From the IMG/VR virus record IMGVR_UViG_3300025679_000219, positions 1 to 38,693 of that record: a DNA stretch of 38,693 nucleotides, one strand, 5' to 3'. The stretch's first letter is position 1, and every line of letters starts with the position of its first letter. This document shows positions 30,649 to 37,804 of the stretch, piece after piece. The notes beneath the pieces were generated by a model. It did not search any database, was not told the origin of the DNA, and saw only the letters and a list, made by a program, of their open reading frames with translations. The position numbers and the translations under genes were made by a program. Source of the DNA: a virus.

Positions 30649-32771
30649 ATATCAAACTTAACAAAATCGTCATGCGCAACTTCAAAGGCGTAAAGAGCCT
30701 CACCGTAGACGCCGATTGCGACGTCAAGCAAATCTACGGGGATAATGCAACTGGCAAAACCAGCGTCTTTGACGCCTGGACGTGGCTCCGTACGGGCAAA
30801 GATTCGATCAGCAGTCCGAACTTCAGCCCCAAAGTCTATGAAACCACCGGTGAGCAAGCTCACCACCTCGAACACGAAGTCACCGCAGAGCTTGTAATTG
30901 ACGGCAAAACCGTCACCCTCACCCGCAGGCTCATCGAAAAATATGAGGCACCAAAGGGCTCGATGGTCAAAAAGTTCAGCGGACACACGACTGAGTATGA
31001 AATCAACGGAGTGCCCCAAAACGAGACCGAGTTCGCAAAATACCTCGATAGCATCTGCGACGGCAAAACCCTGGCACTATTGAGCGATCCGAACTACTTT
31101 TCAACGCAACTCACCTGGCAAGAAAGAAGGAGGATTCTCGTTTCAGCATCTGGCGACGTCACCGATGCGGACGTAATCGCCAGTGATGAAAAATTGGAAG
31201 GCGTTGCCGCGCTCCTAGAAGGCCGCAAGCCCGAGGAAGTCCTCGCCATTGAAACGGCTAGGAAAAAGAAAATCAAAGAGCAAGTGGAAGGGATCCCTCA
31301 ACGGATCGACGAAGTCAGCCGATTGCTCGCTAGTGACGCGCCCGAAGCTCCGAACGTTGAGCCACTCAAAAAGAGGCTCCAAGAATTGCAAGAGAGAAAA
31401 GCCTCACTGAGCGTCGAAGGCGAAATCGCGGAATTGAATCTCCAAATCCGCAAACTCGAAGCCAAGCAAATCGAGGCGAAAAATGAAGCAACCGCTGGTG
31501 TTAACAAAGGGCGAGACGTTGCGCTAAGGGCATCGAGAGCCCTCGAAGCTGACCGCGCCACTGTCGCAAATCAGCGCTATCAACTCGATAGCGAACTCAA
31601 GATTGATAGAGAGGCAAGGCAAAAACTCGACAGTGCCATCGCCGAGAAACGGGCCGCTTTAGCCGCTGAAAAGCTGGCAGTTTACAACCCTCCAACCGTC
31701 GTCGATACGTGCCCCGCTTGCGGTCAATCGCTACCGTCTGATGAGGTCGAAGCCGCCAAAACAAAGGCCCGTGAAGCCTGGAATCTTGCCCACGCAACCA
31801 AGCTAGAGATCATCAGCTCCGAAGGCAAAGAAATGGTCGCCCTGGCTGAAAAGCTGGCCGCCAAGATCGAACGCAAAGAGGCAACTTTTGCCAGCCTTGG
31901 CACCGATATTCAAAAGCTTGATCTTGAGATTCGCAAAGCGTCGGACGCTCTTGCTGACTTAGTCGGAATCAGCCAAGCGGAAAATCCAAAGCTCACCGCC
32001 GAAATCGCGGGGCTAAGAGCCAAAATCGAAGGACTAAAAGAAGGGAATCAAGACGCCTTCTTTCAAGTGGATTCTGATATCCAGGAAGTCCAGTCTCAGA
32101 TCAACAAGGCCGAGAAGGAGCTTGCCGAAATCGAAAATCGCAAAACCTTTGAGGCTCGCCTAGTCGAACTCGAAGCCGATCATCAACGGCTCATGATTGC
32201 GCTCGAAGTCGCGGAAAAAAATCTCTTCCTGCTAGACCTTTTTTCAAGAGCGAAATCGAAACTGCTCACCGAAAAGATCAACTCAAAATTCATCACCGCA
32301 CGCTGGAAGCTTTTTGAGGATTACATCGCTGGAGGCTCAAAAGAATGCTGCGAGGTCACCGTAAACGGCGTGCCTTACAACTCTTTAAATCACGGCTCGC
32401 GCATCAATGTTGGCCTCGAAATCATCAACGTGCTGAGCGAATTCTACGGCGTCTCTGCGCCTATTTTCATCGATAACGCCGAAAGCGTGACCAAGATCAC
32501 GCCCACAACCGGACAGCAAATCCAACTCATCGTTGATGCACTTTCAACCAAGTTATGCGAATTCAAATTGTTGCCAATGCAACCGTCGGTAACCGCAATT
32601 TGGGGCGAAGATGCAGAAAAATACCGGCTCCTGAAAAACAGTGCCGGTCGATACTACGGTCGAATCGCTCCCTGCACTGAAACGGACGCAGAGCGAGACG
32701 CAATCGAAGTCTTCCTCTCCTCATCCGAAGCAGACATGCTCGAAGTACTCAGCCAAGGACACAAAAAATAA
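30645..32771 (+). CDS. SMC/Rad50-like recombination ATPase
   Basis: A 708-residue protein with the ABC-type build of SbcC/Rad50: Walker A GDNATGKT at 32-39, a long coiled coil about 195-545 broken at the apex by CPACGQSL (Cys356, Cys359, a zinc hook), then a C-terminal head with the signature-like NHGSRINVGLEI (581-592) and Walker B IFIDNAE (606-612). It would bind DNA ends and work with a nuclease and the RecT annealase next to it. No SbcD/Mre11 partner is present in the window; an MBL-fold protein lies two genes on. Confidence 0.8.
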   Translation: MNIKLNKIVMRNFKGVKSLTVDADCDVKQIYGDNATGKTSVFDAWTWLRTGKDSISSPNFSPKVYETTGEQAHHLEHEVTAELVIDGKTVTLTRRLIEKYEAPKGSMVKKFSGHTTEYEINGVPQNETEFAKYLDSICDGKTLALLSDPNYFSTQLTWQERRRILVSASGDVTDADVIASDEKLEGVAALLEGRKPEEVLAIETARKKKIKEQVEGIPQRIDEVSRLLASDAPEAPNVEPLKKRLQELQERKASLSVEGEIAELNLQIRKLEAKQIEAKNEATAGVNKGRDVALRASRALEADRATVANQRYQLDSELKIDREARQKLDSAIAEKRAALAAEKLAVYNPPTVVDTCPACGQSLPSDEVEAAKTKAREAWNLAHATKLEIISSEGKEMVALAEKLAAKIERKEATFASLGTDIQKLDLEIRKASDALADLVGISQAENPKLTAEIAGLRAKIEGLKEGNQDAFFQVDSDIQEVQSQINKAEKELAEIENRKTFEARLVELEADHQRLMIALEVAEKNLFLLDLFSRAKSKLLTEKINSKFITARWKLFEDYIAGGSKECCEVTVNGVPYNSLNHGSRINVGLEIINVLSEFYGVSAPIFIDNAESVTKITPTTGQQIQLIVDALSTKLCEFKLLPMQPSVTAIWGEDAEKYRLLKNSAGRYYGRIAPCTETDAERDAIEVFLSSSEADMLEVLSQGHKK

Positions 32772-33649
32772 TGAACACTCTCACCAAACAAACTGAAACA
32801 TCAACCCCCGTCAAAGAGGCTCCAAAAACGCCCCTCCAAATCGCATCGAACCAGATCGCTGCCTACATGCAAAAAGGCACGATCAATCTGCCGGAAGACT
32901 ACTCGCCCGGCAACGCCTTAAAGGAGGCGTGGATAACCATTCAGAGCGTTGAAAATCTGGACAAAAAACCCGCGCTCTCCGTTTGCACGCAAGACTCGGT
33001 CGTGCTCGCCATGCTCGATATGGTCATCCAAGGGTTAAACCCGCAGAAAAAACAGTGCTACTTCATCGTTTACGGTTCTAAGCTCATTTGCCAGCGGTCG
33101 TATTTTGGCGATATGGCCCTCGCGCTCAGGATCAAGCCCGGCACTGAGTTCTATTACAATGTGGTTCGCGAAGGGGAAGAATTCGTCCAGGAATTTGTAA
33201 ACGGCGTGAACATCGTCGCCTCTCACAAACGCGGGCTCGCCAGTGGCAAAAAGATTCTCGGAGCTTACTTCGGCGCAAGGCTGAATGGCGTCGATCTCGG
33301 TTGCGACGTGATGGACATCGAGCGGATCAAGAAGTCTTGGGGAATGTCCAAAACTTACAAGCCAGACGGAAATTCACCTCACAACAAATTCGAGGACGAA
33401 ATGGCGATCCGCACCGTTTGCCGTCACTATCTCAAGCCGATCATCAATAGCTCAAACGACGCTATGCTGATCGAATCGGTGAGACGTCAAGAGATTGACG
33501 CAATCGAAGGCGACGCCAGCGAGATCGCTGCTCTAAGTGCCAATGCTGCGCCGCTCGAATTGCCCCAAAAGCAAGAGCAAGCCGAACCAACCCAAGGCGT
33601 GGATCAGGAAACCGGCGAGGTCACCGCCGCAGGAGGGCTTGAATTTTGA
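32771..33649 (+). CDS. recT: RecT single-strand annealing protein
   Basis: A 292-residue RecT family protein. The N-terminus holds KTPLQIASNQIAAYMQ, then the conserved ALSVCTQDSVVLAMLDMVIQ, GLNPQKKQCYFIVYG and CQRSYFGDMALA blocks, then KYKPDG-like and the FEDEMAIRTVCRHYLK end. The Glu/Gln-rich C-terminus is the usual tail. It pairs single strands during phage recombination and replication. The ATG overlaps the preceding stop (TAATG). Confidence 0.88.
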   Translation: MNTLTKQTETSTPVKEAPKTPLQIASNQIAAYMQKGTINLPEDYSPGNALKEAWITIQSVENLDKKPALSVCTQDSVVLAMLDMVIQGLNPQKKQCYFIVYGSKLICQRSYFGDMALALRIKPGTEFYYNVVREGEEFVQEFVNGVNIVASHKRGLASGKKILGAYFGARLNGVDLGCDVMDIERIKKSWGMSKTYKPDGNSPHNKFEDEMAIRTVCRHYLKPIINSSNDAMLIESVRRQEIDAIEGDASEIAALSANAAPLELPQKQEQAEPTQGVDQETGEVTAAGGLEF

Positions 33650-33960
33650 TCAACGGCACTTACCGAACAATGGGCGAAGTCATGGACGCACAACAACTAA
33701 CCCTCACGTTGGAGGTGGACGGCCAGATTCCTAAAAAAAATAGATGGCCCGATTGTCTCAACGAATGCCTCGTGGAAGCCCCTTCATTGGAAGCATTTGC
33801 CGCCATGAGAAAACACGACCGGTACGCGACCCGCGACGCCGAATACCGGCAGTCAATCCTTGAAAGCCACCGTGATCAACTGAAAGACCATGGCATTGCC
33901 TGGATGTCACACTATGACAGCTCGACGGGCTCCGCTATCTCCTGGAGGCCCGATAAGTGA
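33646..33960 (+). CDS. Small unknown protein between recT and MBL gene
   Basis: A 104-residue ORF with TTG start 33646 in a TTGA overlap and an AGGAGGG 8 bases upstream that decides it. Charged and mixed, no membrane segment. It may help the recombination module, by position only. Confidence 0.55.
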   Translation: MINGTYRTMGEVMDAQQLTLTLEVDGQIPKKNRWPDCLNECLVEAPSLEAFAAMRKHDRYATRDAEYRQSILESHRDQLKDHGIAWMSHYDSSTGSAISWRPDK

Positions 33961-34682
33961 TCGTCTTCAAACCCATTGCATCCGGTTCATCCGGGTGCGC
34001 CTACGCGGTAGGGGAAAAGTTCTCCAATCCCCTGCTCCTCGATTGCGGGATCAGCCTGAGCCGTATCCAGAGCGGCATCGGGTTTGGTCTCGCAACCCTG
34101 GCCGGCTGCCTCCTAACCCACGCCCACGGAGACCACAGCTATGCGGCGAAAGACATCCTAGCCAGAGGGGTCAAAACCTGCGCAAGCTTCGAAACCATCG
34201 ACCAACTCGGCATCAAAAGTCCGTTCTGGCGTCCAGTCGAAGCGGGCAAATGCTACCAGTTGCAAAGCTGGAAAATTACGCCGTTCAATGCGGTTCACGA
34301 TTCACCCGGAACGCTGGGGTTTGTAATCGACTCCGCCGAGGGCTCAAGGCTCCTGTATCTCACAGATAGCGGTTATTCAAGCCACACGTTTAACGGACTT
34401 ACCCACATCGCCATCGAGTGCAATCACAGCGAGGAAATTTTGCGGCGAAACACAATGAGCGGAAACATCAATATGAGCCGGTTCTCGCGAACCACAACAG
34501 GGCATATGAGCCTAGAGCGGCTCACTGCCATGCTCAAAGCAAACGACCTTTCGCAGGTGCGCGAGATACACCTATTGCACCTGTCCGACGCGAATTCAGA
34601 TGAGGCGAAATTCAAAGAGACGATCCAGCGCGTGACCGGCAAGCCGGTCTATGTTGCGCAAAAAAATGAGGTGACGAAATGA
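33957..34682 (+). CDS. MBL-fold metallo-hydrolase, YycJ/WalJ-like
   Basis: A 241-residue beta-lactamase-fold hydrolase. SGSSGCAY near residue 9 and HAHGDH at 55-60 are the family's metal site, followed by His112, Asp135, His181 (TGHMS) and a final HLLHLSDANSD. This is the pattern of the YycJ/WalJ group, which contains 5'-to-3' exonucleases. The gene often accompanies RecT in phages, and with no other exonuclease here it may resect ends for RecT. GTG start in a GTGA overlap, GGAGG upstream. Confidence 0.75.
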   Translation: MIVFKPIASGSSGCAYAVGEKFSNPLLLDCGISLSRIQSGIGFGLATLAGCLLTHAHGDHSYAAKDILARGVKTCASFETIDQLGIKSPFWRPVEAGKCYQLQSWKITPFNAVHDSPGTLGFVIDSAEGSRLLYLTDSGYSSHTFNGLTHIAIECNHSEEILRRNTMSGNINMSRFSRTTTGHMSLERLTAMLKANDLSQVREIHLLHLSDANSDEAKFKETIQRVTGKPVYVAQKNEVTK

Positions 34683-35377
34683 TCAAAAATGAGATTAACT
34701 TAGAAGATACGCATTTTGGAAAAGGTGCGCACGAATCCCGAACACCTGGAGGCTGGTGCTTTATGGAGGCAGTTGCCTATGTCGCAGGTGAGCCCTGGTC
34801 GGATAGACCTGAATGCGTTTGCCCAACAATTGGGACGTTTCTGCGTCGATGGAACGATGACCTCAGGGATGATAACGCTCGTGACATTCTAAAACCGTAC
34901 CTGTACAGAGTGATTGGTTCGAACAAGGGCAAGGAGATTGCCGAGAAGCGGGTGTGGATGTGCCTGGATTGGCTGATCCGTGTAAGTATCCCTGCATGGC
35001 TAGAGCTAGCGGACCTGAATGAGGAGGCAAATCACCTAAAAACTGCAGAGCCTATTACAAATGCTGCATCTCTAAAAAAAGTGCAACCATCCCTAGTCTT
35101 TGACGCCTGGGATGCCGCTAGGGCTGCCGCTAGGGATGCCGCTAGGGATGCCGCTAGGGCTGCCGCTAGGGCTGCCGCTTGGGATGCCGCTTGGGATGCC
35201 GCTAGGGCTGCCGCTAGGGCTGCCGCTAGGGCTGCCGTTATGGCTGCCGCTAGGGCTGCCGCTTGGGATGCCGCTAGGGCTGCCGCTTGGATGGGCAAAG
35301 ATCTGGAGCCAACTGTTCGAATGTTGCAGAAATCAGCCCTTGATCTGCTGGATAGAATGCTGGAGGTGACGAAATGA
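34679..35377 (+). CDS. Cassette protein with alanine-arginine repeat helix
   Basis: A 232-residue protein. The first 130 residues are a globular domain (PGGWCFMEAVAYVAGEPW, then FLRRWNDDLRDD and LKPYLYRVIGSNKG). Residues 145-204 are fifteen tetrads of the form D/A-A-A-R/W, encoded by a 12-bp tandem repeat; this would be a long amphipathic Ala/Arg/Trp helix. The final 25 residues are a helical end. Similar Trp-Asp-Ala-Ala repeats occur in other phage proteins of unknown role. It ends in EVTK, see junction note. Confidence 0.6.
   Translation: MIKNEINLEDTHFGKGAHESRTPGGWCFMEAVAYVAGEPWSDRPECVCPTIGTFLRRWNDDLRDDNARDILKPYLYRVIGSNKGKEIAEKRVWMCLDWLIRVSIPAWLELADLNEEANHLKTAEPITNAASLKKVQPSLVFDAWDAARAAARDAARDAARAAARAAAWDAAWDAARAAARAAARAAVMAAARAAAWDAARAAAWMGKDLEPTVRMLQKSALDLLDRMLEVTK
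35111..35290 (+). repeat. 12-bp tandem repeat in the Ala/Arg gene
   Basis: Fifteen consecutive units of the form GMTGCCGCTWGG (GAT or GCT, then GCCGCT, then AGG or TGG), with one odd unit (GCTGCCGTTATG at 35231-35242). Copy number could change by slippage or recombination while the frame is kept. Variation is almost limited to two positions of each unit (D/A and R/W). Confidence 0.9.
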
Positions 35378-35643
35378 CCGAAATTGAAGCGATTCTTCGG
35401 GACGATTCCGAGACTAGCGAAATGCTGAAAATCAGGGTACGGGAATCGCACCGCGCCATGGAGCTTTTGCTAGAGCGCAACAATGAACTGACAGACCAAA
35501 TGGTGCGGCTCAAACGTGCGTTAGGGCTATGGGTGCTTGTGATGAGCCTGTCTTGCGGTGCGCTCGGCTATGCCTGGCGCATGAGCCAGGAACCTGGCCC
35601 TCATTTCTCAATTGACGGTCAGATGCCGCAGGAGGCTAAATGA
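35374..35643 (+). CDS. Small coiled-coil membrane protein
   Basis: An 89-residue protein with a charged helical N-terminal 45 residues (RESHRAMELLLERNNELTDQ), one membrane helix near 49-68 (ALGLWVLVMSLSCGALGYAW) and a polar tail. ATGA start. Possibly a membrane anchor for replication or exclusion; unknown. Confidence 0.6.
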   Translation: MTEIEAILRDDSETSEMLKIRVRESHRAMELLLERNNELTDQMVRLKRALGLWVLVMSLSCGALGYAWRMSQEPGPHFSIDGQMPQEAK

Positions 35644-36080
35644 AGGGAATAGACGGCATGTTTAGCTCAAGTACTGCGGAATGGGCAACCCCGATTGAGT
35701 TCTTCAACACAATCAACCGGGAGTTTGCCTTCGATCTGGATGTATGCGCTACCAAAGAAAATGCCAAGTGTTCGATGTTTTACTCTGAATCCGATAACGG
35801 CTTAATGCAAGAGTGGAAAGGGGTCTGTTGGTGCAATCCACCTTACGGAAGATCAATTGGAACTTGGATCAAAAAAGCGTGGGAATCATCTCTATCTGGT
35901 GCAACAGTCGTTTGTTTAATACCAGCCCGCACGGATACTAATTGGTGGCATGACTGTGTCGCGAAAGCAAGTGAAGTTAGGTTTATCAAAGGCAGGCTGT
36001 ATTTTAACGACGGTAAAGGGAGAGCGCCTTTTCCCTCTTGCCTCGTGATTTTCAAGCCGCAGATGACGGAGGCTAAATGA
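35640..36080 (+). CDS. dam: Phage DNA N6-adenine methyltransferase
   Basis: A 146-residue protein of the phage Dam family. It opens with EWATPIEFFNTINREF, a family hallmark, then FDLDVCAT (AdoMet-binding part), and CWCNPPYG with the catalytic NPPY at 66-69. Arginine- and Gly-rich ends follow. It would methylate adenines in phage DNA, for protection from host restriction or for regulation. ATGA overlap with both neighbours. Confidence 0.85.
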   Translation: MKGIDGMFSSSTAEWATPIEFFNTINREFAFDLDVCATKENAKCSMFYSESDNGLMQEWKGVCWCNPPYGRSIGTWIKKAWESSLSGATVVCLIPARTDTNWWHDCVAKASEVRFIKGRLYFNDGKGRAPFPSCLVIFKPQMTEAK

Positions 36081-36511
36081 CGGAAGTTGAAATGAACAAT
36101 AAAAGGAAAGAAGAGTTCCTGCATTCCAAAAAGCTATCAAGACTTCTAGAAATGGCTCTGGAAGACCTGAAGAAGGTTGAAAAAGACCCGCGCTACCGGG
36201 TCAGCATGTGGTGTTGGCACGAAACACTGGGCGACCAGTGTTTGGTTTGCCTAGCGGGTGCATGTTTAGCGGAAACGTTCAAATTCCGAATTAGCGTAAA
36301 CGTCCCGGCGCTTCGGGCGGTGAATAACGAGGCTGCCGCTTGTCGGTTACTCGCAATTGATTGTTTGAGGTCTGGAGACGTCGAATCGGCTGCTGACCGG
36401 ATGGGCATTGGAACAAAACTTAAGAACCGCCAAATGCCTACGTACGATGAACCTACTTGGTGGGATGCAATGTACAAGTTGGTCAGTGACCTAAAGGAGG
36501 CTGGAGAATGA
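36077..36511 (+). CDS. Unknown cassette protein with Cys-rich core
   Basis: A 144-residue protein. A charged helical start is followed by MWCWHETLGDQCLVCLAGACLAETF (in two overlapping motifs), which resembles the conserved core of the next gene, and a helical C-terminus. Not recognised. Confidence 0.55.
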   Translation: MTEVEMNNKRKEEFLHSKKLSRLLEMALEDLKKVEKDPRYRVSMWCWHETLGDQCLVCLAGACLAETFKFRISVNVPALRAVNNEAAACRLLAIDCLRSGDVESAADRMGIGTKLKNRQMPTYDEPTWWDAMYKLVSDLKEAGE

Positions 36512-36906
36512 ACGCTGCAAGATTATTGGAATTAGCGGATTACATCGTCAGCCCTAAGCGGGCGTTTAAGTGGGATTTCGGCTACTACAAGGAAGACACA
36601 GCGTGCGGGACTGTCGCTTGTGCCCTGGGTCATGCACCCGCTTTATGGCCGGACTTCTGGGGCTGGACGACGGATACTCCTGAATTGCAACCAGCACTCC
36701 GCGATCACATTGGGTTACTGCATGGCCGCCATGGGTTCTTAGACCCGATTGAGTGTGCTGCAGAGTTTTTTGATATCACGGAAGATGAGGCACGAGACCT
36801 TTTCATGCCAAGTAGCCGCCCAGGTCGCCTGCCCGACGATGCCACAGCCCAGGAAGTGGCTGACAGTATTAGGAGATTTGTTAAGCAAAAAGAGGTGACG
36901 GAATGA
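36508..36906 (+). CDS. Unknown cassette protein with CGTVACALGHA motif
   Basis: A 132-residue protein. Its core DTACGTVACALGHAPAL is a motif I recognise from other phage and bacterial hypothetical proteins. A helical region near 78-100 (ECAAEFFDITEDEARDLF) follows. It has the same length class and Cys-core as its neighbour, so the two may be distant relatives. Function unknown. Confidence 0.55.
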   Translation: MNAARLLELADYIVSPKRAFKWDFGYYKEDTACGTVACALGHAPALWPDFWGWTTDTPELQPALRDHIGLLHGRHGFLDPIECAAEFFDITEDEARDLFMPSSRPGRLPDDATAQEVADSIRRFVKQKEVTE

Positions 36907-36925
36907 GCGAGGACTTGGGACTTAT

Positions 36926-37174
36926 ATGAGCGACTCGATTGTAACGTGGCACAAGGTGACTGGCAAGCTTGCTTGGAGAGCTTACGAAAGCGGCGTTTGC
37001 CGTGCTAAGTTCGAGCAAGACCCAAGAGGCCATACTCGCGCCTGGGTTGATTCTGGGAACGGCTGGCAAGAAATCAGAGACTTGAGCTTCAACACCGTTG
37101 GAGTCAAGCAGTGGGAACGATTCTGTGAATACGCCATCGACATGTTAGACGGGGTGAACTGCGAAAGCAGGTGA
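36926..37174 (+). CDS. Unknown cassette protein
   Basis: An 82-residue protein, beta-rich at first and helical at the end (VKQWERFCEYAIDML). Start ATG 36926 in an ATATGAG overlap with an eight-codon ORF that begins at 36903. No motif recognised. Confidence 0.5.
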   Translation: MSDSIVTWHKVTGKLAWRAYESGVCRAKFEQDPRGHTRAWVDSGNGWQEIRDLSFNTVGVKQWERFCEYAIDMLDGVNCESR

Positions 37175-37178
37175 CGGA

Positions 37179-37475
37179 ATGAAGTTCAAATTAGCTGACG
37201 GAACGATTGTCAAGGTGACTATCGACAGGTGCTATCAGGGCGATTATTGGGTGTGCGAAGAGCTGACTGACTTCATCCTCACGTTTGCGCAGCGCAACGC
37301 AACGCTAGAAGCGTGGCACCAACACCCAAACGGTGGCGGCTGGGTTGAAAACACTGCCAGTGTAGAGCCTACCGCGTTCGTGGGGGAAGACGCCCAGGTC
37401 TACGGCAATGCATGGGTCTACGACAATGCCCAGGTCTGCGACAATGCACGGGTCTACGGTGGAGAATTACCTTGA
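37179..37475 (+). CDS. Small protein with short beta-helix repeat
   Basis: A 98-residue protein. Residues about 58-94 hold left-handed beta-helix style repeats: ASVEPTAFVGEDAQVYGNAW, then VYDNAQVCDNARVYG. Related phage proteins carry many more such repeats, so this may be a shortened copy. Its stop overlaps the TTG of the next gene. Unknown role. Confidence 0.5.
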   Translation: MKFKLADGTIVKVTIDRCYQGDYWVCEELTDFILTFAQRNATLEAWHQHPNGGGWVENTASVEPTAFVGEDAQVYGNAWVYDNAQVCDNARVYGGELP

Positions 37476-37804
37476 ACGATCCTAAATTCCAAATCGCGCC
37501 ACGAGCGTTAAATGCTGCTCAGTCGAGGGCTTATATCGGGGCAACCGCTTACCGCTGGAAGCAGATGATCGCGTCCGGAGTAATCGCGCCGTTGCCGCTC
37601 ACAGGCTCATTTTCAGTCGCAGATTTAGACAATCTGATAGAATCATTACGAAAGGAACAAACGAATGGCAACACAGAGAAAGGACGGGCGATTTATGGCG
37701 TCCTGCCGCCAGAACGGCAAGAAAATTTACGGGTACGGATTGACGATCGAAGAGGCAAGCGCGGCTCTAAAACGAAGGCTGGCACCCACCCTCTCGATAG
37801 ATAA
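37472..37804 (+). CDS. Excisionase-like MerR-type HTH protein
   Basis: A 110-residue ORF from TTG 37472 (GGTGGAG 8 bases upstream, TTGA overlap with the preceding stop). The first 66 residues read as a winged HTH of excisionase type: RALNAAQSRAYIGATAYRWK, a turn and SVADLDNLIESLRKE. The last 46 are basic and overlap the integrase gene by 140 bases in another frame. Location directly before the integrase fits a recombination directionality factor. Confidence 0.6.
   Translation: MNDPKFQIAPRALNAAQSRAYIGATAYRWKQMIASGVIAPLPLTGSFSVADLDNLIESLRKEQTNGNTEKGRAIYGVLPPERQENLRVRIDDRRGKRGSKTKAGTHPLDR

Noticed and set aside
35111-35290. Tandem repeat as a CRISPR array
   Set aside because: Units are 12 bases with no spacers, and it keeps an open frame.
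35100-35369. Plus-strand ORF reading LPLGMPLG and its minus-strand counterpart reading AALAASQ
   Set aside because: They are shadows of the 12-bp tandem repeat in other frames.
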